From Nocardia nova NBRC 15556 (GTDB taxonomy: Bacteria > Actinomycetota > Actinomycetes > Mycobacteriales > Mycobacteriaceae), in contig NZ_BDBN01000011.1 in NCBI RefSeq assembly GCF_001613005.1, positions 1 through 64,000 on the forward strand: 64,000 nt of DNA, written 5' to 3'. A program made the translations under genes and the position numbers. Below the pieces are notes generated by a model, which was not told the origin of the DNA, ran no database searches, and was given only the letters and a program-made list of their open reading frames with translations. This document shows, piece after piece, positions 9,250-17,978 of this stretch; positions within the stretch are counted from its first letter, which is position 1; every line of letters starts with the position of its first letter.

Positions 9250-10488
9250 ATGCCGTACTACCGGGCCGTCGGCGAATTCCCGCGGCAGCGTCATACCGCC
9301 TTCACCCTCGACGACGGCACGCCGACGTTCGAGGAGTTCATCGGGGAGGAAGGGTTCTCGGGGACCGGTTCGCTGCTCTATCACCGCCGCGTGCCGTCGG
9401 CGCTGGTCGACGCGCGCGAGTGGGATCTCGGCGATCAGTCCCTCACCGCGAACATCCCGCTGCTGCCCCGGCATTTTCATCTGCCCGACCTTTTTCACGA
9501 CGTCACCGGCCGCGACGCGGTCCGGCACCGCCGCCCGGTTCTCGCCAATGCCGATGTCCGCATCTCCTACGTCGTGGCCGACGAGCCCTCTCCGCTCTAC
9601 AGCAACGGCATCGGCGACGAGGTGATCTTCGTCGAGGCGGGCGCGGCCACCCTCGAGAGCGTGTTCGGCCGGGTCGACGTGCGACAGGGCGACAATGTCG
9701 TCATACCGCGGGTCACCATCCATCGCTGGCTGCCGCACACCGACGCGGGCCCGTTACGGCTGCTGTGCGTCGAGGCGTCCGGGCATGTGCAACCGCCGGA
9801 CAAGCACCGCACGCGCTACGGCCAATTCCTCGAGGGCTCCCCGATCACCGAGCGCGACCTGCGCGGACCGGCCGGACCGTTGCCGGCCCCCGGCGAGTTG
9901 GTCGACGCCGACACCGAGGTCTACGTCAAACATCGCACCGCCTCGGGCCTGCACGGCACGGTGGTCGTCTACGACCATCACCCGTTCGACGTGGTCGGCT
10001 GGGACGGGCACCTGTATCCGTACGCGCTGAACTATCGCGACTTCTCTCCCGTCGTCGGCGCGGTGCTGCAACCCCCGCCGACCTACCAGGTGCTGCAGGG
10101 CCCGGGCTTCGTGGTGTGCAATTTCGTCCCGCGCCCATTGGAATTCGCGCCCGGGGCGATCAAGGTGCCCTACTACCACTCGAACGTCGACTCCGATGAG
10201 GTGATGTTCTACTTCGCCGGAGAGACCGCCGCGCGCAAGGGGTCCGGCATCCGGACCGGATCGGTGAGCCTGCATCCCGCCGCGTACACCCACGGCCCCC
10301 GGCGCCAGGCCTATCTCGACTCCCCCGGTTTCACCGAACCGAACGAGATGGCGTTCATGGTCGATACCTTCCGCCCGCTGGAGGTCGCCGAAGGCGGCAC
10401 CGCGAGCGATGTGCCCGGCTATCCGTGGAGCTGGTCGGACAAACCGTATGCCGGTCGGCCACAACAGAAGAGAGGCCATCGTGAGTGA
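9250..10488 (+). CDS. hmgA: HmgA-like homogentisate 1,2-dioxygenase family protein (divergent short type)
   Basis: A 412-residue cupin-type iron dioxygenase. The N-terminus (MPYYRAVGEFPRQRHTAF) matches the shorter bacterial HmgA subgroup rather than the classical type that starts with YLSGFGNEH. Probable iron ligands lie in YYHSNVDSDEVMFY and in LHPAAYTHGP. Canonical enzymes open the ring of homogentisate to maleylacetoacetate. The start is supported by AGGAGG 4 nt upstream of ATG. The last 8 nt overlap the following hydrolase gene. No fumarylacetoacetase, isomerase or hydroxyphenylpyruvate dioxygenase gene is nearby, so the true substrate may be a homogentisate relative. Confidence 0.8.
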   Translation: MPYYRAVGEFPRQRHTAFTLDDGTPTFEEFIGEEGFSGTGSLLYHRRVPSALVDAREWDLGDQSLTANIPLLPRHFHLPDLFHDVTGRDAVRHRRPVLANADVRISYVVADEPSPLYSNGIGDEVIFVEAGAATLESVFGRVDVRQGDNVVIPRVTIHRWLPHTDAGPLRLLCVEASGHVQPPDKHRTRYGQFLEGSPITERDLRGPAGPLPAPGELVDADTEVYVKHRTASGLHGTVVVYDHHPFDVVGWDGHLYPYALNYRDFSPVVGAVLQPPPTYQVLQGPGFVVCNFVPRPLEFAPGAIKVPYYHSNVDSDEVMFYFAGETAARKGSGIRTGSVSLHPAAYTHGPRRQAYLDSPGFTEPNEMAFMVDTFRPLEVAEGGTASDVPGYPWSWSDKPYAGRPQQKRGHRE

Positions 10489-11668
10489 GCCGTTCGAGCG
10501 GATCCCGGTGATCCTGCACAGCGAGGAGCAGCCCACGGTCCGCGAGACCTATGGATTCACCGGCGGTCACGGGATCGTACTGGAGGGGCAGCTGCTGCGA
10601 CCGCCCGGCGAACGACGTTCGGGCGGAACGGTTTTCCTGTTCCAACATCCGACCTCGACGCTGAATCTGCTGCCGATGCCGACCGCGCTCGCCGCCCGCG
10701 GACATCACGTGCTGTGCGGGGCGAGCCGCTACCCGAAGAACGATTCCGCGCTGGTGATGGAGAAGGTGGTCCTCGACCTCGGCGCGTGGGTGCGCTGGGC
10801 GCGGGAGGTCGCCGGCTACGACCGCGTGATCCTGGTCGGCTGGTCCGGCGGCGGATCGCTGTCGCTGCTCTATCAGGCCGAGGCATTGGATCCGAGCATT
10901 ACGCACACGCCCGCCGGAGATCCGGTAGATGTTGTGGGAGCGGGACTTTCACCGGCCGACGGGGTGGCGTTCATCGCGGCTCATCTGTCGCGGGCCGAGA
11001 CGCTCACCGAATGGCTCGATCCGTCGGTGATCGACGAAACCGCTCCGCACCGCCGCGACGCCACCTGGGACATCTATGCCGACGACGCCCCCCAGCGCCC
11101 GCCCTACAGCCCCGAATACGTCGCCGGATTCCGCGAGGCACAGCGCGCCCGCAACCGCCGTATCTCGGAATGGGCGCTCGCGCGCCTGGCCGACCTGCGC
11201 GCCGCCGGCGGGCCCGAACAGGAACAGCCTTTCCTGGTCCACCGCACGATGTGCGATGTGCGCTGGCTCGATCCTGCCGTCGACCCCAACGACCGCCGCC
11301 CGAACTGGTGTTATCTCGGCGATCCGCGCACCGCGAACGTCGGACCGGTCGGCCTCGCCCGCTATACGACCCTGCGGTCGTGGCTGAGCCAGTGGAGTCT
11401 GGACCATTCGGTGGCGGGCGGGGCGCGCAATGCCGCGCGGATCACGAAGGGCCCGGTGCTGCAGATCGAGAATTCCGCCGACGACGCGGTGCCGGCCACC
11501 CACAACCCGATCGTGCGCGACGCGCTCGCCACCCCGGACCGCACCTATCGCGTAATCCCCGGCGCCACACACTATTACGTCGGCCAACCGGACCATCTGC
11601 GCGCCTGTCTCGAATACGTCGAGCAGTGGGCCGCCGAGCGTGAGCTGATCGAGGGACCGCCCACGTAG
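10481..11668 (+). CDS. Alpha/beta hydrolase fold protein
   Basis: A 395-residue hydrolase. The nucleophile elbow is GWSGGGSL, the oxyanion-region segment is FLFQHPTSTLNLLPMP, and the late histidine probably lies in PGATHYYVGQPDHL. The GTG start overlaps the end of the dioxygenase gene (GAGAGG just upstream), which indicates translational coupling. This fixes its role in the same pathway: probably hydrolysis of a ring-cleavage product or of an ester precursor. That assignment is inference. The C-terminal part (DHLRACLEYVEQWAAER) is typical of carboxylesterase-like folds. Confidence 0.8.
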   Translation: MSEPFERIPVILHSEEQPTVRETYGFTGGHGIVLEGQLLRPPGERRSGGTVFLFQHPTSTLNLLPMPTALAARGHHVLCGASRYPKNDSALVMEKVVLDLGAWVRWAREVAGYDRVILVGWSGGGSLSLLYQAEALDPSITHTPAGDPVDVVGAGLSPADGVAFIAAHLSRAETLTEWLDPSVIDETAPHRRDATWDIYADDAPQRPPYSPEYVAGFREAQRARNRRISEWALARLADLRAAGGPEQEQPFLVHRTMCDVRWLDPAVDPNDRRPNWCYLGDPRTANVGPVGLARYTTLRSWLSQWSLDHSVAGGARNAARITKGPVLQIENSADDAVPATHNPIVRDALATPDRTYRVIPGATHYYVGQPDHLRACLEYVEQWAAERELIEGPPT

Positions 11669-11681
11669 GATTTCTGCCATG
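11666..11681 (+). promoter_or_regulatory. Candidate -10 box (leaderless) for the IclR gene
   Basis: TAGGAT (11666-11671) contains the TAG stop codon of the hydrolase and lies 7 nt before the IclR ATG, which lacks a Shine-Dalgarno sequence. A separate leaderless promoter is plausible. Confidence 0.35.
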
Positions 11682-12314
11682 CCGGCGCCCGACACCTCGC
11701 AGACTCTGAGCCGCGGACTCGATGTGCTGAAGTTGCTCGCCAGCAGCCCCCATGCCCGCACCCCCGCACAACTGGCGCAGGAGCTGGGCCTTTCCCGCAC
11801 GATCATCTACCGCCTGGTCGGCACGCTGGTCGAACATGGACTGGTGCGCCGCGCCGAGGACGGCACGGTCAGCGTCTCCGCGGGCGCGCTCGTGCTGACC
11901 CAGCACGTCCTCGGCTCGGTGCGCGAGGCCACCCGCGAGATCCTCGAGGATCTGGCCCGCGAGGTGGAGGCGACGGCGCATTTCTGCGTCGCCGACGGCG
12001 ACGACGTCCTCGCGGTCGCGGTCGTCGAACCACCGTTCACCACCTTCCACGTCGCCTATCGGGTCGGCGCGCGCACCGGGCGCGGACAGGGCGCCCTCGG
12101 TGAGGCGATCGAGGCGTCGCGGCGCGGTGAGAGCGGCATCTTCGAGAGCGAGGGCAAGCTGGTGCCCGGCGCGCACGGCGTCGTCGCCTCGCTGCCCGGA
12201 CTACCCGGTCCTCCGGCCGCGGTCGGCGTGGTCACCCTGGTCGGGCAGGAAACCCCGGCGATGGCCGATGCCGTACGCCGAGCCGCCCAGCGATTGCATT
12301 CGGCGCTGGGGTAG
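11679..12314 (+). CDS. IclR-family transcriptional regulator
   Basis: A 211-residue regulator. The N-terminal winged helix-turn-helix (about residues 5-65) includes TPAQLAQELGLSRTIIYRLVGTL. A shortened IclR effector domain follows (AHFCVADGDDVLAVAVVEPP). Typical IclR proteins are near 250 residues, so the ligand domain is reduced. Embedded between the ring-cleavage/hydrolase genes and the aldehyde dehydrogenase, it is the likely local regulator. A TCCGAT-type palindrome 67 nt downstream is a candidate binding site. Confidence 0.88.
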   Translation: MPAPDTSQTLSRGLDVLKLLASSPHARTPAQLAQELGLSRTIIYRLVGTLVEHGLVRRAEDGTVSVSAGALVLTQHVLGSVREATREILEDLAREVEATAHFCVADGDDVLAVAVVEPPFTTFHVAYRVGARTGRGQGALGEAIEASRRGESGIFESEGKLVPGAHGVVASLPGLPGPPAAVGVVTLVGQETPAMADAVRRAAQRLHSALG

Positions 12315-12380
12315 CCGCTCCGCCCGGCACGTCGCAGCGGACATCCAGCGCCTTGCGTCCCCGCAACTTGGCTACGCTTG

Positions 12381-12393
12381 TCCGATAATCGGA
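12381..12393. promoter_or_regulatory. Candidate IclR operator upstream of aldehyde dehydrogenase
   Basis: TCCGATAATCGGA is a perfect 6-bp inverted repeat around a central A. It lies 68 nt before the aldehyde dehydrogenase start and just after the IclR gene. IclR proteins often bind TCCG/CGGA-armed palindromes. The assignment to this regulator is inference. Confidence 0.5.
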
Positions 12394-12460
12394 AACTGCT
12401 TCACAACATACGATCGCCGCGCTAGCCTGCTCACACTTCGATCAGTCGTCAGGAGCAGCC

Positions 12461-13957
12461 GTGTCCGACTACACCTCCACCGCCCGCGCCGACGGCGCTC
12501 AGGCTCCGACCACGTTCCCGCCCCGCCGCCTCTGGATCGGCGGCGGCTGGCGCGACGCGAGCGGCGGCGCGACCTACCGCTCCGAGAATCCGACCACCCT
12601 CGAGCACATCTGCGATATCGCCGACGCGTCGGCCGAGGACGTCGACGACGCGGTCCGCGCGGCGCAGTCGGCCTTCGACAGCAGCGGCTGGAGGCAGATG
12701 GGCGGCGCCGAACGCGGGCGAATCCTGTTCCGCGCAGCGGATCTCATCGAGGCCGACACGCAGTACCTGTCCGCGCTCGAGACCCTCGAGGTCGGAAAGC
12801 TGTACAAGGACGGCGTTTTCGGCGACATTCCGGCCACCCTGGCCACGTTCCGCTACTACGCGGGATACGCCGACAAACTGCACGGCTCGACCGTGCAGCT
12901 GCCCGATTACGCCGGCCGGCACCGGCTCAACTACACCCTGCGCGAGCCCCTGGGTGTCGTCGGCGCGATCACACCGTGGAACAACCCCATCGTGGTCGCC
13001 GGATGGAAGATCGCCCCGGCACTGGCGGCGGGCAACACCGTGGTGATCAAGCCGCCGGAGGATGCGGCGCTGTCGATCCTGCGGCTGGCCGAAATCCTCG
13101 CCGAGGCCGGGGTGCCGGACGGGGTGTTCAACGTCGTGCCCGGCCGCGGCGAGACCGCCGGCGCCGCCCTCGCCCGCCACCCCGGCCTGGCCAAGCTGAC
13201 CTTCACCGGCAGCCCCGAGGTGGGCGCCCTCATGAACACCCACGCCGGCGGCCAGTTCCGCAAGGTCACCCTCGAACTGGGCGGGAAGAATCCGCAGATC
13301 GTCTTTCCCGATGCCGACCTCGACCGCGCACTGCCGTTTGTCGCGGTCGGCAATTTCCTGCACCAAGGCCAGGTGTGCGCGGCCGGCACCCGCGTCTACG
13401 TCCACGACAGCCTGGTCGACGAGGTCACGCGGCGGCTGGCCGAACACGCCGAATCGCTCACCCTGGGCGACCCGTTCGACGCCGAGGTCTCCATGGGACC
13501 GGTGGTGAACCGGCAGCAGCACGAGCGCATCGGCGGCTATCTCGGACTGGGCGTCGCCGAGGGCGCGGAACTGGTGACCGGCGGTTCACTCGCCGAGCGG
13601 CCCGGCTATTTCGTCGAGCCGACCGTCTTTCTCGGCCGCCACGACCAGCGCATCGCGCGCGAGGAGATCTTCGGCCCGGTGGCCACGATCATTCCCTTCT
13701 CCGACACCGCCGATGTGCCGGCGCTGGCCAACGACACCCACTTCGGGCTCAACGCGATCATCTACACCGAGGACCTGCACACCGCGCAGACCACCGCGCG
13801 TGATCTGCGCGTCGGCAATGTGTGGATCAACGCCTTCGGCATCCCCGACATGACCACGCCGTGGGGTGGGCGGGCTGGCAGCGGCATCGGCCGCGAACTC
13901 GGCCCCGCCGGCATCGAGGCCTATACCGAGGAGAAGACGGTGCAGATGATGTTCTGA
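12461..13957 (+). CDS. NAD(P)-dependent aldehyde dehydrogenase
   Basis: A 498-residue ALDH-superfamily enzyme oxidising an aldehyde to the acid. Visible elements are the oxyanion asparagine in TPWNNP, the general base glutamate in LELGGKNP, the cofactor loop FTGSPEVG, the catalytic cysteine in GQVCAAGTR, and EEIFGPV near the C-terminus. The GTG start follows CAGGAGCAGCC. Neighbours suggest it handles a semialdehyde produced after ring cleavage or side-chain removal. It ends 11 nt from the convergent aldo-keto reductase. Confidence 0.93.
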   Translation: MSDYTSTARADGAQAPTTFPPRRLWIGGGWRDASGGATYRSENPTTLEHICDIADASAEDVDDAVRAAQSAFDSSGWRQMGGAERGRILFRAADLIEADTQYLSALETLEVGKLYKDGVFGDIPATLATFRYYAGYADKLHGSTVQLPDYAGRHRLNYTLREPLGVVGAITPWNNPIVVAGWKIAPALAAGNTVVIKPPEDAALSILRLAEILAEAGVPDGVFNVVPGRGETAGAALARHPGLAKLTFTGSPEVGALMNTHAGGQFRKVTLELGGKNPQIVFPDADLDRALPFVAVGNFLHQGQVCAAGTRVYVHDSLVDEVTRRLAEHAESLTLGDPFDAEVSMGPVVNRQQHERIGGYLGLGVAEGAELVTGGSLAERPGYFVEPTVFLGRHDQRIAREEIFGPVATIIPFSDTADVPALANDTHFGLNAIIYTEDLHTAQTTARDLRVGNVWINAFGIPDMTTPWGGRAGSGIGRELGPAGIEAYTEEKTVQMMF

Positions 13958-13968
13958 GCGGCCCGCCC

Positions 13969-14829
13969 TCAGGCCCGTTCTTCGAGCGCGGCGAGCATCC
14001 CGTCATCCAGCCGGACATCTCGCGCCGCCACATTCTGTTCGAGATGACCGATGCTGCGAGTCCCCGGAATCAGCAGGATGTACGGATCGCGGGCCAGCAA
14101 CCACGCCAGCCCCACCTGGCTCGGCGTCACCCCGAGGCGGCCGGCGATATCGCGCACCACGTCGTCGCCGGCCACCTTGGGCCGATCCGGAAATCCCGAG
14201 CCGAGCGGAAAGTAGGGCACGAAAGCGATTCCCCGCGAAGAACATTCGGCGAGCAGCGGTTCCTCGTCGCGTTCCAGCAGGTTGTACAGATTCTGCACGC
14301 ACGCGATCCCGGCGGGAGCGGCGCGCCCGAGTTGTTCGACGGTGACACTGCTCAGTCCGATCGCCCCGATCTTGCCCTCGTCCCGCAACGAGATCAGCTC
14401 GGCCAGCTGGTCGTCGAGATCCACGATCTGATCACCGGTCGCCACGATTCCGGGCGGACCGTCGACCCGGCGCAGGTTCACCACCGCCAACTGCTCGGCG
14501 CCCAGCGCCCGCAGATCCGCTTCGACCGCGGCCCGTAGCTGCTCGGGCTTCTGCGCCGGCACGAGACCATCGCCCGTATGCACGGCGCCGACCTTGTCGA
14601 CCAGCAGCAGATCGTCCGGATACGGATGCAGAGCTTCCCTGAGCAGCGCGTTCACCGAGCCGTTGCCGTAGAAACCGGCCGTGTCGATGTGGCTCACGCC
14701 GAGTTCCACCGCTCGCCGCACAACCGCTACCCCGTCCGCGCCGGACTCCAGCTGCATCGCTCCGTAGCCGATCCGGCCGACCGCACGTCCCGCCAGTTCG
14801 CCGTCACGCGGTTGCGTCATGACCGTCAT
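13969..14829 (-). CDS. Aldo/keto reductase
   Basis: A 286-residue (beta/alpha)8 NAD(P)H reductase. It shows RIGYGAMQLE at the N-terminus, HIDTAGFYGNGSVN with the family's catalytic Asp and Tyr, VDKVGAVH with the catalytic Lys, and IPGTRSIGHLEQNV for cofactor binding near the end. The ATG at 14829 has AAGGGAG upstream; an in-frame ATG lies 9 nt downstream. It is divergent from a TetR regulator with two palindromic operators in between, so its expression is probably controlled by that regulator, perhaps in response to a carbonyl compound. Confidence 0.92.
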   Translation of the reverse strand: MTVMTQPRDGELAGRAVGRIGYGAMQLESGADGVAVVRRAVELGVSHIDTAGFYGNGSVNALLREALHPYPDDLLLVDKVGAVHTGDGLVPAQKPEQLRAAVEADLRALGAEQLAVVNLRRVDGPPGIVATGDQIVDLDDQLAELISLRDEGKIGAIGLSSVTVEQLGRAAPAGIACVQNLYNLLERDEEPLLAECSSRGIAFVPYFPLGSGFPDRPKVAGDDVVRDIAGRLGVTPSQVGLAWLLARDPYILLIPGTRSIGHLEQNVAARDVRLDDGMLAALEERA

Positions 14830-14859
14830 TCGGGTCTCCCTTGTTATCCTGGCATCAAT

Positions 14860-14873
14860 CGGAGGATCCTCCG
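14860..14873. promoter_or_regulatory. TetR-type operator, site 1 (perfect palindrome)
   Basis: CGGAGGATCCTCCG is fully self-complementary. It lies in the divergent AKR/TetR promoter region, 31 nt from the reductase start. A second, near-identical copy is centred 38 bp away. Confidence 0.6.
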
Positions 14874-14897
14874 CTCAAGACCAGAGTAGTACAGAAA

Positions 14898-14911
14898 CGG
14901 AGGACCCTCCA
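14898..14911. promoter_or_regulatory. TetR-type operator, site 2, overlapping the tetR ribosome binding site
   Basis: CGGAGGACCCTCCA repeats site 1 with two changes. It contains the GGAGGA that would serve as ribosome binding site for the TTG start at 14914. Binding here would block the regulator's own expression. Confidence 0.55.
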
Positions 14912-14913
14912 CT

Positions 14914-15489
14914 TTGTCCGGACAGCCGCGTGGACGCCGCGATGCCCAGCGCAACCGCCAACTGCTCCTCGATGCCGCTCTCACCGCGTTCACGGGCGAA
15001 GAAGGCACGGTCAGCCTGGACACGATCGCCAAATCCGCCGGAGTGGGCATCGGCACGCTCTATCGGCACTTCCCGTCGCGGGAGGCGCTCATCGAGGCCG
15101 TGTACCGCAGCGAACTGGAACAGCTGTGCGATCAGGCGGCGCACCTGCTCGCCGACCACAGCCCGGAGGACGCGCTGCGCATCTGGCTCGGCCGCTACGC
15201 CGACTTCGTGGCCACCAAACGCGGGATGGCCGAGGCGCTGCGCGAGGTCATCGCCTCCGGGGCGGTGACCTCGGCGCAGACCCGCGAAAGACTCAGTGCG
15301 GCAATTCGTTCCGTCCTCGATGCGGGAATCTCGGCCGGCACGCTGCGCCACGATGTCCGGCCCGAGGACATCACGGCGGCGATGGCGGGCGCGACACTGG
15401 CCGGTATCGACCGCGAGCAGATCGACCGTCTCCTCGACCTGTTGCTCGACGGTGTGCGACTCGGCGCGGGCCGGCCGACGGCCACGTAA
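14914..15489 (+). CDS. TetR-family transcriptional regulator
   Basis: A 191-residue regulator with an N-terminal helix-turn-helix (about residues 8-60): RNRQLLLDAALTAF, then VSLDTIAKSAGVGIGTLYRHFPSREALIEAVY. The ligand domain is alpha-helical. The start is TTG at 14914, selected because GGAGGA lies 9 nt upstream and the HTH begins almost at once. Two palindromic operators precede it and also serve the divergent aldo-keto reductase gene. It is probably an autorepressor responsive to a small molecule. Confidence 0.9.
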   Translation: MSGQPRGRRDAQRNRQLLLDAALTAFTGEEGTVSLDTIAKSAGVGIGTLYRHFPSREALIEAVYRSELEQLCDQAAHLLADHSPEDALRIWLGRYADFVATKRGMAEALREVIASGAVTSAQTRERLSAAIRSVLDAGISAGTLRHDVRPEDITAAMAGATLAGIDREQIDRLLDLLLDGVRLGAGRPTAT

Positions 15490-15544
15490 CCACTCACCGT
15501 CGTCGCGCGCCGACAGGCCCCTCCTGCCGGGCGGCGAACGATTG

Positions 15545-16006
15545 TTACCGAGCGCGGATCAGTGCCGTCCCGGTCGCCCGGTCGTGCATACCGCGGCGAT
15601 CCCCGTCGGTGAACAACGCGGGCACCACGAAGGTCAGCAGTACCTGACGCGCCACCGACCGCACGAATCCGACCGGCGCCGACGCATCGATCCGGACCGT
15701 GCGCATTCCCAGGAAGTACTGCCCCGGCGTGAACCCGAACAGCATGACCGTCACCACGCCGATCACGAACCAGATCAGGTAGGTGACGGTGTTGAGCGAT
15801 CCGGCGCCGCGCACGATCAGCGCGGCGATCCCCATGGCGATGAAGTAGTCGACGAACAGCGCGGCGATGCGGCGCGACATGGGCGCCAGCGACCCCACAC
15901 CCTCCTGCGGCAGGCCGAGCAGCTTGCCGGGGTAGTCGTCGGGCTGCGGCTCGCCGGGGTGGGCCGCATTCGGGCCGGACAGCCAGGAACCGGTAATTCG
16001 CGCCAT
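15545..16006 (-). CDS. RDD-family membrane protein (Rv2219A-like)
   Basis: A 153-residue protein. A short Pro-rich cytoplasmic leader precedes the RDD domain: MSRRIAALFVDYFIAMGIAALIV, TYLIWFVIGVVTVMLFGFTPGQYFLGMRTVRID and VARQVLLTFVVPALFTDGDRRGMHDRATGT. About three membrane segments are predicted. It sits immediately before glnA1 as in mycobacteria, but points away from it. Molecular function is unknown. Confidence 0.9.
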   Translation of the reverse strand: MARITGSWLSGPNAAHPGEPQPDDYPGKLLGLPQEGVGSLAPMSRRIAALFVDYFIAMGIAALIVRGAGSLNTVTYLIWFVIGVVTVMLFGFTPGQYFLGMRTVRIDASAPVGFVRSVARQVLLTFVVPALFTDGDRRGMHDRATGTALIRAR

Positions 16007-16356
16007 GCTCCCAGCTTAGGCGTGGTGACGGTGAGGATTACGTCACACCCGGGCCCGCACCCGGCAGCCACGTAACACCGGCCGTCGGCCGCCGGTTACC
16101 CGCCGGCGGGTCCGCGTCACCCCGTCCGGCCGCCCGCGGCGACGGCAGCACGGCACCCCGCTGGGGCGATTTCCCAAAGCGGTTGCGGCCGGGAAACTCT
16201 CGCGGTCGCGCGCACCGATCGGCGACGATGCGCGGTCCTCGAATCGAGCGCCGGATGCCGTGGTGGCAGGATAACGGTGCTGGTCCGGCACCGCATCGTG
16301 AGCGACCCACCGCGCGGTGTTGCCCGGGGATGCCGCCGACCCGTCCAGCAGCACGT
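16007..16356. other. Upstream region of glnA1, no gene seen
   Basis: About 350 bp between the RDD gene and the GlnR-type box. It is GC-rich with several short inverted repeats, including an imperfect GTAAC...GTTAC pair near 16072-16099. No open reading frame with a ribosome binding site is convincing. Confidence 0.4.
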
Positions 16357-16394
16357 GTAACACTGGCGAAACACAGCCTTGATTGCGGGGAAAC
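16357..16394 (+). promoter_or_regulatory. GlnR-type nitrogen-control box upstream of glnA1
   Basis: Four 5-mers are spaced by exactly 6 nt: GTAAC (16357), GAAAC (16368), TTGAT (16379), GAAAC (16390). This is the a-b-a-b arrangement of actinobacterial GlnR sites (gTnAC-n6-GaAAC repeated); only the third element is degenerate. It ends 74 nt before the glnA1 start, a suitable place for activation under nitrogen limitation. Confidence 0.72.
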
Positions 16395-16468
16395 ACCGCA
16401 TCCATACCGTTCAGCGCTGAAACCCAGCAATCGGCACAGGCTGGGAACCGATCCGTAAGGAGTACTAA

Positions 16469-17905
16469 GTGGCGTTCAGCACGGCCGACGAGGTCATCAA
16501 GTACATCAAGGAGGAGGACGTCGAGTACGTCGACGTACGCTTCTCGGACCTTCCTGGCGTTCAGCAGCACTTCTCCATCCCGGCGAAGTCGTTCACCACC
16601 GACCTGGCCGAAGAGGGCCTGGCGTTCGACGGCTCCTCGGTGCGCGGTTTCCAGTCGATCGACGAGTCGGACATGCTGCTGCTGCCCGACTTCTCCACCG
16701 CCCGGATCGACCCGTTCCGTGCCGCGAAGACGCTGAACATGAACTTCTTCGTGCACGACCCGTTCACCCGTGAGGCCTACTCCCGCGACCCGCGCAACAT
16801 CGCGCGCAAGGCGGAGGAGTACCTGCGTTCGACCGGTATCGCCGACACCGCGTTCTTCGGCCCCGAGGCCGAGTTCTACATCTTCGACGGCGTCCGCTAC
16901 GACTCCGGCATGAACGGCGCGTTCTACGAGATCGAGTCCGTCTCCGGCTCGTGGAACACCGGCGAGGAGTTCAACCCGGACGGCAGCCGCAACCTGGGCT
17001 ACAAGGTCCGCAACAAGGGTGGCTACTTCCCCGTCGCCCCGTACGACCACTACGTCGACCTGCGCGACACGATCTCGACCAACCTGCAGAACGCGGGCTT
17101 CGAGCTCGAGCGCGGCCACCACGAGGTCGGCACCGCCGGTCAGGCCGAGATCAACTACCGCTTCGACACCCTGCTGTCGGCCGCGGACGACCTGCAGCTG
17201 TTCAAGTACATCGTGAAGAACACCGCGTGGCAGGAAGGCAAGTCGGTCACCTTCATGCCGAAGCCGCTGTTCGGTGACAACGGCTCGGGCATGCACGTGC
17301 ACCAGTCGCTGTGGAAGGACGGCAAGCCGCTGTTCCACGACGAGGCCGGCTACGGTGGCCTGTCCGACCTGGCCCGCCACTACATCGGCGGCATCCTGCA
17401 CCACGCGCCGTCGCTGCTGGCGTTCACCAACCCGACGGTGAACTCCTACCACCGTCTGGTGCCGGGCTACGAGGCCCCGATCAACCTGGTGTACTCGCAG
17501 CGCAACCGGTCCGCCGCGGTCCGCATCCCGGTCACCGGCAACAACCCGAAGGCCAAGCGCATCGAGTTCCGCGCGCCCGACTCCTCGGGTAACCCGTATC
17601 TGGCCTTCGCCGCCATGCTGATGGCCGGCCTGGACGGCATCAAGAAGAAGATCGAGCCGCAGGCCCCGGTCGACAAGGACCTCTACGAGCTCCCGCCGGA
17701 GGAGGCCAAGAACATCCCGCAGGCCCCCACCTCGCTGGCCTCGGTCATCGACCGCCTCGAGCAGGACCACGAGTACCTCACCGAGGGCAACGTCTTCACC
17801 GACGACCTCATCGAGACCTGGATCCAGCTCAAGCGTGACAACGAGATCGCGCCGGTGAACCTGCGTCCGCACCCCTACGAGTTCGAGCTGTACTACGACG
17901 TGTAA
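16469..17905 (+). CDS. glnA1: Glutamine synthetase, type I (adenylylatable)
   Basis: A 478-residue dodecameric-type GS forming glutamine from glutamate, ammonia and ATP. Present are the GS-I signatures [28 protein letters not shown], the ATP/ammonia segment [18 protein letters not shown], and [15 protein letters not shown]. The regulatory tyrosine is Y406 in DLYELPPEE, the site modified by GlnE, whose gene lies 10 kb downstream on the other strand. The GTG start has AAGGAG 6-11 nt upstream. A GlnR-type box precedes it and a strong terminator follows. Codon use is strongly biased to C-ending codons, in keeping with high expression. Confidence 0.98.
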   Translation: MAFSTADEVIKYIKEEDVEYVDVRFSDLPGVQQHFSIPAKSFTTDLAEEGLAFDGSSVRGFQSIDESDMLLLPDFSTARIDPFRAAKTLNMNFFVHDPFTREAYSRDPRNIARKAEEYLRSTGIADTAFFGPEAEFYIFDGVRYDSGMNGAFYEIESVSGSWNTGEEFNPDGSRNLGYKVRNKGGYFPVAPYDHYVDLRDTISTNLQNAGFELERGHHEVGTAGQAEINYRFDTLLSAADDLQLFKYIVKNTAWQEGKSVTFMPKPLFGDNGSGMHVHQSLWKDGKPLFHDEAGYGGLSDLARHYIGGILHHAPSLLAFTNPTVNSYHRLVPGYEAPINLVYSQRNRSAAVRIPVTGNNPKAKRIEFRAPDSSGNPYLAFAAMLMAGLDGIKKKIEPQAPVDKDLYELPPEEAKNIPQAPTSLASVIDRLEQDHEYLTEGNVFTDDLIETWIQLKRDNEIAPVNLRPHPYEFELYYDV

Positions 17906-17930
17906 GTCGTCACGGCACAACCGAATTCAC

Positions 17931-17960
17931 GAAGCCCCAGCCGAATCCGGCTGGGGCTTC
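17931..17960 (+). terminator. Intrinsic terminator after glnA1
   Basis: A perfect 12-bp stem (17931-17942 with 17949-17960) around a GAATCC loop lies 25 nt after the glnA1 stop. No T-tract is present. Confidence 0.75.
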
Positions 17961-17978
17961 GGTGCGTTCCGGGACTCG

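Noticed and set aside
16072..16099. Imperfect GTAAC...GTTAC inverted repeat as another GlnR site
   Set aside because: Spacing does not follow the 6-nt rule and the arms have a bulge.
16043..17920. 625-codon open frame antisense to glnA1
   Set aside because: It is a by-product of extreme third-position GC in glnA1. It has no ribosome binding site and a low-complexity Val/Arg/Gly composition.
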